From positions 5,180,392 through 5,244,391 of the forward strand of contig JAQFVV010000032.1 of the NCBI GenBank assembly GCA_028023455.1: a stretch of DNA of 64,000 nt, given 5' to 3'. Source of the stretch: Epiperipatus broadwayi (taxonomy: Eukaryota; Onychophora; Udeonychophora; Euonychophora; Peripatidae). A program made the translations under genes and the position numbers. Positions 26,475 to 45,190 of the stretch are shown in pieces; position 1 is the first letter of the stretch; each line of letters starts with the position of its first letter. The notes beneath the pieces are model-generated. The model saw nothing but the letters and a program-made list of their open reading frames with translations, was not told the DNA's origin and made no database searches.

Positions 26475-28010
26475 AATATATTTCCATAATGAACCTTAAG
26501 CTTTCTCACCAGTTTCTGAACTTTACTTTACACTCCCTTTTAGAGCTCTTTTATTTTATAATGAAATAATCTTTGTAAAACTCTTTTATTTATGCTTTTT
26601 AAATTAGTAATTATCTCAATCTCTAGTCTTTAAATTTAACTTTCCTTCATTACTATGGCGGTTCATTTACTATATTATATATATATTTATTGTGTGATTT
26701 ATTAATGTCATTTATTTTTAATTATATGCCAATAATCTTTCGACTCAATGATCTCCTTTGTTTCCTTTGCCTTGTGCAAATAATAATATATTAATTCTAA
26801 TAGTAATTCTCACCCATTAGAACTAGATTTACCATTCTATTAGTTATCGAGTCGAAAGAAATTATTAAATGTGTGTTATTTTTATAATTGGCTAATAATA
26901 AATTATTAGCTCCATTTCTAATCTATGCCACCGCTATTTTCTTGTTTCACTAATATTTGTTTATTATTCAAATATAATCTTAAAATGTTTTTTTAAAGGG
27001 CCGATAAAGGAATCAAATAAATATATTCTAATTCAACTTTATTATTTTCTATTAAGATTTAGGAAGGGCACGATGATTGGGGCATAATTAATATGATTTA
27101 CAAATACTTTAAAATAGTTTCTCATTTGACTTTAATTCATTTGATCAAGTCATCACATTGAGCATTCTATAATTGGGTTTTAGTTCTCAAACAGTGACTA
27201 GTAAATCATCATCTTCAACGTTGCTGATGTAGGGCAATCTTCCGCACCGTTAGGCTGGTCGGTGATCATATTTCTGTTATTTTAAATTATCAAGGAAGAA
27301 AGCACTTCCTCTCCTATTCATATTAATCAAAGGGCATAAGACTTGTCAGATGCAAGCCACCATAGGACTTCGATTATCGACTAGCTATCGTCTTTCAATT
27401 TCATTTTATAGCTCATAATTTGTCAGCACCGTTACCTCTCTGTTCCAGTAAAGCCCGCTCTGATGCTCGTAATTCGTGATGAAGTGATTTCAATTAAAGT
27501 CAAACAAATTATCAGATATATTTAATTAAATATGTTTTCCAATAAAGATTAAAGTTATGCCCTAAAATACGTATCTTGCTCTTCATGAATGGATTTGCGA
27601 ATGTGAAAATAAATATCACATTCTTTCGTATAAAATTAGAGTAAAAATTTCCTTTACTAATGAATACCTTTATCTGCCTTTTATTTTCTTGTTGGGGCAT
27701 AGATATAAAATTCCAATATTGCGTAATATCCATTGGCATATAATAAGGACCACCATTCTTATTATAATTCTAAACTATATTAAAGGCTAGGGGTGAGTAA
27801 TATAATCATTTTCTTATTCAACCAAACAAATTATTATTATTAAATATTTTCTAATCACACTTGGTTTTTTAGTGCTTAATTCCTTCATAATTATTTTAAT
27901 GTTTATACTAGCTGTCTGTGTTGGCAACCCAAACATATACATATGATTTGATTTAAAAAAAGTATCTTAAGTTAATTAATTATCCGATAATAATGTCAGT
28001 TCACGGGTCT
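26475..28010. other. Non-coding DNA with CpG-containing, regulatory-looking patches
   Basis: A spaced inverted repeat lies at 26731-26746 and 26849-26866 (GAGTCGAAAG and its complement). Between its arms, CTTTGTTTCCTTTG resembles paired Sox-type sites. 27200-27480 is richer in G+C and CpG (CCGCACCGTTAGGC, TTCGATTATCGAC) than the flanks. No open frame is convincing. It could be enhancer DNA near the exon candidates. Confidence 0.3.
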
Positions 28011-28011
28011 C

Positions 28012-28186
28012 TAATCCTCACCAACCGTTGAGCTAGTTTTTTGGCGCATAGCACTGTGCTGTCGATTTAGATTTCTACTAATCTGAGCTGGTGAGTTGGG
28101 TTTGAATTCAGTTTGGTTCAGCTGAGTTTGGATCTGACTTGCAGTTCTTTTGGTGGGTTTTTCGACTGGTACAATATATATATATA
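28012..28186 (+). mobile_element. Possible second tRNA-derived SINE type
   Basis: GTTGAGCTAGT, then GGCGCATAGCACTGTGCTG, resembles the D-arm to anticodon region of a tRNA. GGGTTTGAATTC is a weak B box about 75 bp later. The unit ends in a (TA)n run. No second copy was seen in this window, so the call is tentative. Confidence 0.35.
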
Positions 28187-29214
28187 TGTATAAGTAAGAA
28201 CATCATCAGTTTCTTGTTCAATGTAGAAATTACTAGGTACTCCTTTACATATCAATATTTAATAACTATTTGGATTAGTTGTAAAATCTAAAATAACTGC
28301 TTTTATTAATATTGTTAATACTGGAAAAAAATTTCATAGTTTATCTAGATATTAATCCTCTAATGAAAAACATGAAGCAAATATACAAATCATTATTCAG
28401 AAACAGTCATATAAACAAATAATTGATGTTCAATTTTACCATGGACTGGTTTGTTCTTATAAAGTAAATATTGATTTATTAAATTAGATTATCAATTTAT
28501 TAAATAAGAGTATCAATAATGTATAAAAGTAGTGCAATAAGTTATCCCACAATTGGATATAAACATCACAAGTCAAAAACTTCTTAAGTTTTAGGCTTAA
28601 TTTTATTTTCAAAGTAAAAAAAAAAAAGAATTTTATCCCCAAATATTTGGCTCTTATATGGTGTTTATGAAAAATTAAAATAAAAGGGAGAACGGGTGTT
28701 TTTATTAAGCTAAAAAATTAGTATCATTTCTTTATTGGGATTTCGTTTGAAGTTCGATCTTTAGAAATGACAGAGCTGATCTGCGATCAGTCTGTTACTC
28801 TATTACTCCATCAAAATTATGCAGAGCATATTTTCATTGATAAAATCATTTTAGTATTTGGTAATACATAAATAAAAAAGAGAGATACTATTATTTAAAA
28901 ATACTTAAGTGCTTTAAAATATTTTTTTACTGAATCTGTAATTAAGTGATTATAATCCAGTTTATTTTAAATAATCATGTTAAACCAGAAAAATCTGCAA
29001 TTTACTAGTAATAACTTACAAATTAAGACTAATTTTAAATATCTATATTTACTTTAGACAATGACCAACAGATATATAGAAATGATTTCAATCTCAAACA
29101 TTTGGCATTTTATTTAGGGAAAAGGTAATAAAATGAAGTGAAATTTAATTCTAACTCATTTTTGTATATAAATATTTACATTAGGAGGAATAATCCACTT
29201 TATTTGTTCTTTGT
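28187..29214. other. AT-rich non-coding DNA
   Basis: Nothing recognisable. Confidence 0.5.
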
Positions 29215-29330
29215 CAAAATCATGAGAAGTTAGATGATGCTAATTTCCATATTGTTAAACTAGTTTCTGGCTATTAGTATTTATCAGTGAAAAGTATTTA
29301 AACACTCAAAGATTTTTAATGTATATCAAT
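29215..29330 (-). mobile_element. Decayed family B fragment with hammerhead remnant
   Basis: The minus strand reads UUUUCA-CUGAUAA, then AUAGCCA-GAAACUAGUU. This is the family B order with G8 changed to A and the GUC cleavage triplet changed to GUU. Flanking similarity is weak, so it is an old copy. Confidence 0.45.
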
Positions 29331-30962
29331 TTCCTTATGTAGCTATATAGCTTGAATACTATAAAAAATGTATGTTGCTGAAATGTGTAAAAAATATCCT
29401 AGTAATAATGTCTTTATTGTTCCAGCTATCTGTTTTATAAATTGGCAGTGTGTGTGACCTGAATTTACAACTTAGTATTTTAGAATTTTAAAATTATCTC
29501 AGTAAAATTATTTAAAATAGAGTAAGCTGTTATATGTATCTCTTGCTAAAGTCTTATGATCTTAAGCTAGCTCTAGAGAGCATACTGGTTAGTTATATGG
29601 TTATAGAAATTTATGTTGATGTTTGGATGTTCAGATAATTCTTTGAATGGTGCAAAGATATCCACTTTAAAGTCCATTCACCGTATTTTGTTTTATTAGA
29701 AATTTATAGTTGGCTAGTACCCTAATGGTATTATGTGGACAGAGCATTGATGATGATCAGAAGGTATCAGCATCCCAGCATTACTTTTTATTATGAGTGA
29801 CATATAAGCACTTAAATATGTACATTCAAATTATTGTATTATACTTTTTCCTAAGTTTGACAGTGGCTAGATAAGTAGCCTGTTTTATAGTTACCTCTTT
29901 TAAATCCAGTCACAAGATTGACTGCTGATTATTGATTGATTGCTGATAATTATTGAGTTGAATGTTCTAGTATAATGCTGGTTCAGATTATTAGTAAAAG
30001 TAATATAATTACTTATATTTTGAATCTATGCTGATTTTTTCACTACTCATGCATATTTATTCCTTTTATCTTCATATTTATTCATACTATCATCATTTAT
30101 TGAGTTGGATTATTCAATGGGAATGCTCCCTATGATACTGCTTTTTGCAATACCATTACAATATGTACATGTTAAGGTGAGATTTTTTTAATTATTATTT
30201 ACTTGTATGTAATTTGATTGTGAAACATTTTTCACCTTTATAACATAAAATGTTTTTTTCTTTGTACAACTTAGACATCACTGAGTGCACTTTTGGTACG
30301 GTACAACAAATGTTTCTCAATTAAATTACAAATACAAACAAAGTGAAAACTTAATATTGCAATTATTTATATGGTATTTTATTTGGTATATTTGTAAATT
30401 GTAAAAAAAAATGTATATTATTTTTACAAAATAAAACAGAATTAAATAAAAGAAAAATAAATAAAATTCAATATGCATTCAACAAAATTTTTGAAATAAA
30501 ATTATTTATTTTTCAAAACAATTATAAAAAATCTAATTGGCAATTATTGAGAGAAAGAAAGTAAAGCATTAAAAACACACCAAGTTGTAATTTGCAGCAT
30601 TATTATTATTTTATATATTAAACACTATACTACTACATACATTTTGTATTTTTTTAAATAATGCTTTTATTTCAGAATAAAATTATTCAAAGAATTTACC
30701 ATTTCATTCAAGTGATTCTTTTTGAAAATATATTTTTAAATCATTTGATTTCTGATTAAAAGATGTAAAAGGAAAGTGAAGATACTAAAAAAAATCTAAT
30801 AAATCTAATTAATTAAAAAATCTGATACTCTCATTTTAATATATATATTTTTTTCTATCAACATTATTAGTTGTATCCAGAATAAATATCGCCATTTTTT
30901 CTTCTAAATTCTGTTTCTAAATGACTAGAATACAGGTTTGTTTGTTTTTTTGTTTTTTTTTA
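29331..30962. other. AT-rich non-coding DNA
   Basis: Nothing recognisable. Confidence 0.5.
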
Positions 30963-32456
<1,494 letters not shown>

Positions 32457-32637
32457 AATATTTAACGTTCAACTATGTGTTAGTTTAAATATTTGTAAAA
32501 TCTATATTTGTGTTAATATAAATACACATGTGAACTATAAGATATATTATTTTCATATCAAATAGACAATCACCATCTCAACAAATGATACATTTTATAC
32601 TCAAGCTCTTGCAAAGGTCTAAGCTTTCATTTTCAAA

Positions 32638-33880
32638 AAGTCATCATCATCATCATCATCAACCATTATCAATCCACTGCAGGATGAAGGTCTCTCCAAG
32701 TTCAATCCATCTTCTCCAATCTTTAGCTTCTCTTCTCCACATTACTCCTGCACACTTTTTTATTTCATCCATCCATCTAACATGTGGTCTCTTTCTGGGT
32801 CTTTTACAATCTCTTGGAATCCAGTTTAAGATTTCAATTGTCCATCTATTATCATCTCTTCTAGCAATATGTCCAGCCCAACTTCACTTCAATCTTTTAA
32901 TTTTTTCAATGAGGTCAGTAACACCTGTTTGTTCTCTTACCCATACATTGCGTTTTCGATCTCTTCTTGTTACTCCCAACATGCATCTCTCCATACTTCT
33001 TTGAGTGGTCTGAAGTCTCTGTATTGCTCTTCTATTAAGTGTCCAAGTCTCAGATCCATAAGTAAAAACTGGTAAAACACATTTGTTAAAAACCTTCCTT
33101 TTCAAACACATAGGCATATTTCCTTTTAGTATCAAGTTATTTCTACCAAAAGCACTCCAACCAAGTTTAATTCTATGATTAATTTCATCCATTATGTTTC
33201 CATCTGTATTAATAATCTGACCAAGATATTTGTAACTGTTAACTTCTTCTAACTCATCATAATCAATCTTTATTTTCATATTTTGAGAAAATCGATTAAA
33301 CATTACTTTAGTCTTTTCAACATTTATCTTTAGTCCTACTTTCAGACTTTCATCTGATAACTTTTCAACATTTCCTGCAGCTCTAAAGCATTATTTGCAT
33401 AAACAATTACATCATCTACAAAATCTAAATTACTTAAATAATCTCCATTTACTTTCACTCCTTTAGCTTCCCATTTTAATCCACAAAATACTTCTTGCAG
33501 CACTGCTGTAAAAAGTTTTGGAGATATGGAGTCACCCTGTCTTACACACTTCTCAATGTTGACTTTCTCAGTATCATTATGTAATCTAATTGTTGCTATT
33601 GCATTTTTATAAATATTCTTTAAAATATGACAATATTCTGGATCTATACCTTGATGATCCAATGCTTTAATCACTGAAGAAATGTTTATAGAATCAAATG
33701 CCTTTTCATAATCTACAAATCCAAAACACAATGGCACCTCATATTTATTTGTCCTTTTTATAAATTCTTTCAATACCTGGATATGATCTACTATACTAAA
33801 ACCACTTTTAAATCCAGCTTGTTCTCTTGGTTGAAAAATATGCAAATTAGGGTGGACTAGATTTGCATTGACCGGCATAA
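32638..33880 (-). mobile_element. RTE-like LINE, 5'-truncated, with (TGA)n tail
   Basis: The frame at 33878-33342 holds reverse transcriptase motifs: REQAGFKSGFSIVDHIQ, FVDYEKAFDSIN (motif A), RQGDSISPKLF (motif B) and NLDFVDDVIVY (motif C, FVDD). A second frame (33303-32884) continues NSYKYLGQIINTDG and the thumb region CMLGVTRRDRKRNVW. A TGA replaces the expected Trp near 32883, after which the frame continues AGHIARRDDNRW to the 3' end. It finishes in a TGA repeat at 32641-32662, a typical RTE tail. The endonuclease is absent. One frameshift and one nonsense change make it a pseudogene. Relatives lie at 51.4 and 53.4 kb. Confidence 0.85.
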
Positions 33881-33891
33881 CATGTTTTTTT

Positions 33892-35070
33892 TATTCATGG
33901 CATGGATGTCAGAGATGATATAATGTGCCTTTTTAACTCTCCTTTGCAACTCATGCTGCTCTCTGCACACCCCACCAGTCTTGTCTGGGCTGCACTGGTG
34001 TCCTGTGAAGCTGCATGCTGCACAAAAATAGATGGGTGGGATGGATTAGCCAGAGCCTTGTTGTATACATATACATGTTGTACAAGTCTTGTATGGATGG
34101 ATGCCCTAGTCTCACCATAATATGCTGCCAGGTATCTATTGAAATTGGGGGAAGAGCGATAACACAAGCTAAAACCATTACTAAAGATTGTGTATAAATA
34201 TTTATGTATATTTTTGATATATGGCAGTAGGATAGGGGATTTATTCTGTTTATTTTCTTGAATGGGATGGTTTTTAAAATTTTTAATAATATTATCGATT
34301 GCTCTCTTGTTATATTTTGCATTTATTAATTCATTTTTGAATATCTCAATGTTCTTTATTTTATCAGCTTCAAAGCTGCATAGATTTGCATTTCTGTGTA
34401 AGAAAGATTTTAGACCAACCATTTTATATGTATATGGAGTGTTCAATGAGTGGTATATGTGGCCCCTAACATTGATCTGTTTGGTGATCATTCTATAGTA
34501 TAACAGAAGTGATCTTTCTCCATCTTCACTTGTAGATATAAATATTTAATGCTATTCAGAGCTTCATTTTGAGCTACGTTTAGGTGTAGACCTGATGCTG
34601 TTGTGAGGTCTGTCTTAATATCTTCTATTATTTTATTAGGTGAAGCTATAAAAATGTCATTCTTGTATCTAGTATATAGCAATAAACCACAGCCCACATA
34701 TCTTGAGATAATCATTTGTTTGTATGCATTCATTACAAGGCTGTCTATGATTCCACCCATTGGAAGACCCATTGGCTAACCATTGAGCATGTAATACCAT
34801 TCTTGGTTGCACACAGCATACATGTTTTTGTTCATCCAGCTCAACAGAGCTATGACAAATTGGATATGATCCTGACTCATGCCATGTCTGTGGAGTGCTT
34901 CTTTTACTATTATTATGGATTCAGGTTTGTCAATAGACCCATACAATTCTGCAACATCTTTGCTCTGGGGCCACTTTCTTCAGTTTATTTACAAAGTTGA
35001 AGGATGACTTGATAGCATAATCCCCATAGCCTGTGGCTTGGGTAATCCATGTATTTGTTTTTTTTTTGCT
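33892..35070 (-). mobile_element. Penelope-like element remnant (RT part plus GIY-YIG endonuclease part)
   Basis: Reading on the minus strand, SSFNFVNKLKKVAP (about 35000) matches the upstream PLE RT region. EWYYMLNG, a stop, PMGLPMGGIIDSLV is RT motif B, and RYKNDIFIA stands where the YxDD motif is expected (KN replaces VD). The frame 34491-33895 continues with YKMVGLKSFLHRNANLCS, a PLE core region. It ends with YYGETRASIHTRLVQH, the second half of a GIY-YIG endonuclease. The first GIY block is not seen, so it may be deleted. Stops and frameshifts make it non-functional. Its 3' end directly abuts the RTE fragment. Confidence 0.75.
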
Positions 35071-35137
35071 GTCTTATAATAATGAACACCACCAAAGTTA
35101 ATCATCAGTCTCAGTGGTACACCTTCCTTATTATTAT

Positions 35138-35369
35138 TATTAAACCACTAAACATCACATGATCACCATTTCTTATGCTTGCTCATAACTGTTATTAAAA
35201 CAGGAAAAACTCTTCATACAATAATGCCACTCAGTAAGCTAGAAACTAGTCTGGAGATATTGGATGAGTAGGCACTAGATAGGGATTTTATGCACAAGCC
35301 TTCTGGCATCCATTGATTACTCTGGCTTGCACTAAGAGGCACTACTGCATGGAGAGTTTTGCTTGTTTT

Positions 35370-35370
<1 letters not shown>
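35138..35370. mobile_element. Family B short hairpin, copy 3
   Basis: The left arm starts AACATCACATGATCACC and passes TATTAAAACAGG. It reaches GCTAGAAACTAGTCTGG and then returns through GATTACTCTGGCTTGCAC to TTTTGCTTGTTTTAA. The right arm stops exactly where (ATT)n array 3 starts, in place of the usual AATAACAG sequence. Confidence 0.8.
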
Positions 35371-35588
<218 letters not shown>

Positions 35589-37864
35589 CATCATCTACTA
35601 ACAACATTTTTAATATTATCCAAAAATGAACTTCCAATCTTGGAAGGTTTTAATTTATTTATTGTGCATCTCTTTGTTTGTTTACAATAAATATATATGT
35701 GTGAAAATAAACATACATATGTATTCTGGATAAATTGGAATAAAATTGTTTGTTTGCCATTCGGTCACATTTTAGAATTATTTAATGTGAGAAAAATATA
35801 TAAGCTGAATGCAATCCTGAATATTTCTCCCGAGTATTTGAAATTGAGTTAAATGTTACTCTTTGTTTAAAATATACTATCTTTACTATAAATTATAAGA
35901 TAATATCAAACCAATTAGCATATAAATATTTTAAAATAGTAAATTTTTATTACAATCTCATGTCAGCAAACACCTTAAATGCAATTGAAGAATTTTATTA
36001 AATACCTTTATTTTCTATCCTTTTTTTTCTTTTTTCTGTCTTAATTGTTTAGTTATTGAAAAAACATTTGAAGTTTTATTTGATTTGAAGCCAGTTTGTT
36101 TTATAAGTCTTTTGATAATCCTAATCATATTTTAACTATCTTGCTCATATTTACTTACAAGCATTGATTTTTTTTTTTGTTTATAGTTTTTACTTTACAA
36201 CTATAAATCAATCTATATTATGTTATTTGCGGATGTGTACAAATATCCAGCATATACATACACTATAAAAGCACGCAACTAAATTAGTTATAAGAAAAGA
36301 TTGTATATTCTAAAATTCTTAAAATAAAATAAATTTTAAACTCATGTCACCGCTCAAATGACTTGATATATTTATTATAATTATGCATGATATGGTTTAG
36401 AGATTAATTTTTTTATGATAAAGATATAAATAAAATAGTAGATTAGAAGAATGTTGTTAAAGCAAAACTTACATTTTTAAAATAAAAATTAATTTATTTA
36501 ATTATCAACCATTTGCTAATAAAGCTACTAAGTTTCGTCGAAAATATAAAAACCTATTTTTAATTACTTAAGTTAAAAATATTAAAATTTATAGAAATCG
36601 AATATTTATCTATTTAAACAGACAAATAGTTTAGATTTTTTAATAATTTGAATAGTTGGATAGATAAACAGATCACATGTAGACAGGTAGTTAGCTGAGA
36701 ATGTAAATAATTTGACAGATTAATACGCATTATATGAATGAATTTGTGAATTTGTTTGACATGCGTCTGACCTTTTTTCACTGTTATAAATATTGTTGGA
36801 ACGTTCAAATAGAAACATGTAAAGTTTGCTAATTTTTCCTTTTTGATAGTTTAAATATTTCTTTTACTCTTTTAACACTGAACAAACTTTTTATTTTTAC
36901 TATGTATTATGAACGGTATATAAACGATCAAGTTCTAATATCGCTGTAAGAGGAGATGCTTTTATTTTAAACGGTATGTTTACATATTTGATTGAATTAG
37001 AAAGATTCCAGTTGCACGTGTTTTAAAACATGTGTTGAAAAGCAAGTGTACATTGTAGAATCAAGTTTCAAGTCATGCTAGATTGAAAGTGATCTGAAAA
37101 CATCTTTTGACAGCTAGAAACACTATAATATTAATTTTTTTTAATTAACTATATTGTTCGAATCATATGGCGCTTTAAAAACCCTGTTTACCATCAGAAG
37201 AAAAAGGAATTGCTTTAAATAAAAAAGTAAAAGATTTGTAATAATTCAGCCTTTTGTCTACTTTTTAACAATATCTTGATAAAGATTTTAAGTCAATCGA
37301 AGACTAATGATAATTGTTTTATTACTTAAAATTAATTGTCATCATTTATAAGTTTTTCTGAGACAATAAATTTGATTTTTAGCAAAGGCTAGTTCATAGA
37401 TCACTTTGTAAGTATGTTTGGTTGTTTTTAAGTTGTGATTTGTTTTTGTTTTTTTGTGAATGTAAATTGATTGTTTCTGACTAAAAGTGAGAGTGATAAA
37501 TTCATTATTAAATCAACGTAATTGGTATAAAATTATATCGCTTGATTAAAGCACTAAAGTGAATAATTTAAAATAAATATAAAAAATCTGATGCTGATTT
37601 CATTTTTAGTAAATATAATGTTATATTACATTTTTAGTATTAAACAAAAACAAATGCATATTGCAAAATTCCAATGAGTTCTTTTGTTATACAATTATGG
37701 GTTCAAAATTTGATCAAGTCTCATATTTAAAAATAAATATATATAAATATTTAAAATAAAAGATAATATAGCATATTATCACATAATATCTGAATTAAAT
37801 ATACCTGAAGTTTACATTATATATTCAACTTTTTATACATGTATAGTTACAAGCATATATATTG
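35589..37864. other. AT-rich non-coding DNA
   Basis: No gene or element recognised. Confidence 0.5.
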
Positions 37865-37865
37865 C

Positions 37866-37951
37866 TGACTATAAATAATTTGGACAGTTTAATTAGCAAA
37901 GAATTTGTTGACTATAAATAATTTGGACAGTTTAATTAGCAAAGAATTTTA
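37866..37951. repeat. 43-bp tandem duplication
   Basis: Two adjacent, nearly identical 43-bp units containing ATAATTTGGACAGTTTAATT. Confidence 0.85.
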
Positions 37952-38399
37952 TAAGTGTGCTTAATAAAGTTCAAATCTAGTATTTCTTTTTATATTATGA
38001 TATCCTGATATTAAGTTTTTGCCCAACGTTAGAATGAATAACCAGGCACCTCATCTCTATAATCCTTCATTTGCTGACTTGATTTTTGATAAAGATAATT
38101 TTTCCATTCTTAAAGAATATTTTAATTCAATTTTCTTAAAATATTTTTTTTTATTCTAAAGCTTTATAATAAAAATTAATTGTCCTCTGCAGTTTAATGC
38201 TTTAATAGGATGGCAAACATTTCAAATTTTTGTATTTTTAAAAAGATTGTGAATTACGATCTTGTATAAGGAAACGGTCTCAAACTAACAGGTTTTATTT
38301 CTCATTCAGAAGTAAACATATATTTCACAAAAAATAATTTTACCACTAAATCTTTTAGGAGCAGTTTGAATTTTATCAGATATAGGCAATGATGTCATA

Positions 38400-39720
38400 G
38401 TCTACCTTCCAGCACTGTCGCTACTTTGACATCAATGTCCTGTTCTTATCATCATTACTCTATGAGGCTTTTCATGCTCTAAAGATCAATGCCTTATTCT
38501 TTTTGTCATATCTACTCTAATTGTTAGTTTTTTTCCATATCTCTATTACACTGACATAAGCTGACTCTTTAGATTTATTTTGTAATCTACTTGGTTGACT
38601 TTACTTGCTCATATCTGTGGTATATAAGAACTATGCTATCTTTTCTATCTATTCCAAGCAGTATTTGCTTTATTCTAAATGGCAATATATTCCAAATAAT
38701 CTGAATAATCTGATTTTTAATCATTATAAATGTATCTAGCATCCTTAATTGTTTATTTGTCTTCTAAAAAAATTAAGACTAGGTTCACTATTCTAATTTA
38801 TTTATTTTTTGCATTACATGATAATGAATTGCTTTCTGATGTTCTTCAGTTTCTTATCAACAATTCTTTAAATTTCTGAAATATATTAGGTGAATCAAAT
38901 AATATTTTCCACCAAGCCTATGTATTACCTTGTAAGTCCCTGCAAGATATAGCCAATTTACTCTTTTCTATCATCAAATTAAAACTGAAATATTTTTCTA
39001 AACTCTTTATATGCTCTACAGGTGGTTCACCAGCCAGGTCATTAAATATTCTTTTTTTTTAATAACTGATTTACACTTTGATGAACTTCACTATGCACTT
39101 TAATGTTGGAGTTTGAAGATTCATTCATCATTGGTTTTGTTATATCTAGCCTTTCTGATTTTCCTTCAGTATAATTCGTACTGCTGTTATTTTCTTGTAA
39201 GCCTTTCTTTATCACTTCTATTTTCTCTAGACAGTGGATTAAAGTTGCTCTGAACTCTTTGTTTTCTGCACTATAATCTTTTATTATTTACTCTCATTAC
39301 CACATTCTTCATAGTCCACATTCATTTTAGATCCTTCACTCTTATTGTTAGTACAACTATAATTTCTCTGATAACCATTATATTTTTTCTATTTTCCTTT
39401 TTATTCTCTCCTACATCTTTTCATTTTTGTTCATCTTGTTTTTTTTCAACCCATTTAAACTTCTTTTCAAACTCTACATACAGATTCTATTATACTTTGA
39501 TTCTCTATTCTTATCTGCTCTCTCATTTCATTCAACCTCATTATCATCACCTGTTGGTTTTCTTCTTTCATTGCATTCATCATTTCTCTTAATTATCCAC
39601 ACATTTCTGTTGGCTTTTTTACATAGCTTTTCATTTTAAATCCATTTTTTGTTGAATTTCCTGCATATCTAACCTCTTTTTCTGTTGGCTTTCCAAGATC
39701 AAATTATACAGCATTTATAA
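38400..39720 (-). pseudogene. Relic of an LTR-retrotransposon gag gene
   Basis: Around 39030-38910 the minus strand reads GEPPVEHIKSLEKYF, SFNLMIEKSKLAISCRDL, QGNT, a stop, AWWKILFD. This fits the capsid pattern of Ty3/Gypsy-type Gag (a helix ending EKYF, then KL...L.G.A..WW). Upstream, at about 39700-39450, an amphipathic Glu/Lys/Gln-rich stretch (MKEENQQVMIMRLNEMREQ) suggests the N-terminal coiled coil. Many stops and shifts are present. No protease, RT, integrase or LTR was found nearby. Confidence 0.45.
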
Positions 39721-40157
39721 ATCTATTACTAGTAATATAGTTCCTATAGATTGAACTCCTCTGTTTTCAGGCTTCTTTCACTACTTTAATAGCCATTTTT
39801 CAATATTGAAATCTGTTCCCCATTTGCTTTAATTTTGATTTCATAATCATTGAATTATAGAAAACTATAATTTGTTTTATCCTAATTTTTTACTGTTATT
39901 ATCCTAATCCTTTACTATTATTTAAAAATATATATTTTTATTTACTTCTGTTAATCAAATAAAATTAGAATACAAAACTGTATTTTATTTAATCTTATCA
40001 TGTAAATGAATGCTCTAGTCTACACTTTTAAAATGTAGTACTCATTACCTTCAACTTAGTACCCGCTTTTTGCCTACTTATCTTATCTCTATCTTTTATT
40101 GTCTTAAAATCTAAAAAAAAAAATTGTTTTATTAGGTCTCTCATTCCATTAACTAAA

Positions 40158-43832
<3,675 letters not shown>

Positions 43833-45190
43833 CATTTCCATATTCTGCTATTCTAAATATTAATTTGAAAAAATACTCATACAGAGTTTAGATATAAAAT
43901 TTAATAATATTTATTGTACTGAATATATTTTTGAGACTTTCATGTAATATCCATGGTCAGTCGAATATACTTTCTACAGTTTCATACACTCAATGCAATA
44001 AATATTATTAAATTTAATATTTAAACTCTGTATGAATATGTTTTCATATTTGTTATTATTATTCTAAAATATGTGTATACACATTTTGTCACCAAATGAA
44101 ATGGGCCTAGTAAGTGGTAAATAATTTATTTGACCCTATATGTTTGGAAACCAAATAAATATATATATCAGTTTAATTTTAGTGGCTTCTGATATTTAGT
44201 ACATAATGAATTGCTTTATCATTATCATCAAATTTGTATTGAAGCCAATGTATCAATCTGCACATTTAAGGGTGACAAATAAATAAAGGTTATCTTAAAT
44301 AAATGTTGTTTTTTTATTCAGGCTCTATATTGACAATCAAATAAAATAGGTCTATGGTTTTTCTCCCCTTTTTAAATTTATACAATTTTTTATAACAATT
44401 TTTCCATCAAACATATTCATGTATAGAGAAGATTTATCTGATGCCACTATAGATGTTATTTATTTATTAAAAACACATGTCATCTCTAAAATAAGAAACA
44501 TCAATAGGTCAGATACAAATCCCTCTCCACCTTTTTAAATGTTAAGTCCTCCACTATTTTAGAAGAAAACATGGCAATGTACCATAGACTGTATGTATAA
44601 TAACTATTTTATCTAGGTTTGAAATAAATTAGACTTAAAAATAATATGAATATAAAAAAACAAAATTTTATTTAAAGTATTTATATTTTTATATGATACT
44701 AGAAAAAAATTTATCTATGAGACAGTTTTTGTTGGAAAGCTTTAAAGCTTCATTAATTCTCCAGATAAAATGATAGTAATAGGCTGACAAAACTTATGGA
44801 AAAATGAGAGTTTCTGCTAGATCATCAGTGGTTGTTGCAAGTTGTAATGAGATACTTTAAAAATTGGCATTAAAAATTGGAATCTGCAAGAAGCTACATA
44901 TTTTCAAGTTTAGTTGGTTAGTGTACTAATTATACCTCCCCCCCCCCTCAGAATATTGTGATTTTTAGCTCTTGCATGGTTTTCTACATTAGTTGTGTTG
45001 ATAATTCACAAGTTAGCTCTTCTTAATTAACTGAAAATGCCATTTTAATCTACTTAATTTTCTGGAATGCTATTAGAAAAAGTTATTTGCTGATTAAGAT
45101 GATTCAAAAGTTCGTGACATTGAGGATATTACAGTTTTCTTAACACAAAAAAGCTGTCTCCCAATGTTTTTTTTGTAAATCAAATTTTAA
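43833..45190. other. AT-rich non-coding DNA
   Basis: No gene recognised. A run of 10 C lies at 44938-44947. Confidence 0.5.

Noticed and set aside
29736-29775. CATTGATGATGATCAG as another hammerhead core
   Set aside because: No stem II or GAAA follows at the right distance.
32585-33075. Plus-strand frames of 139 and 68 codons
   Set aside because: Antisense to the RTE reverse transcriptase C-terminal region.
33902-35000. Plus-strand open frames of 60-94 codons (for example 34262-34498 and 34716-35000)
   Set aside because: They are antisense shadows of the minus-strand PLE; their residues show no motif.
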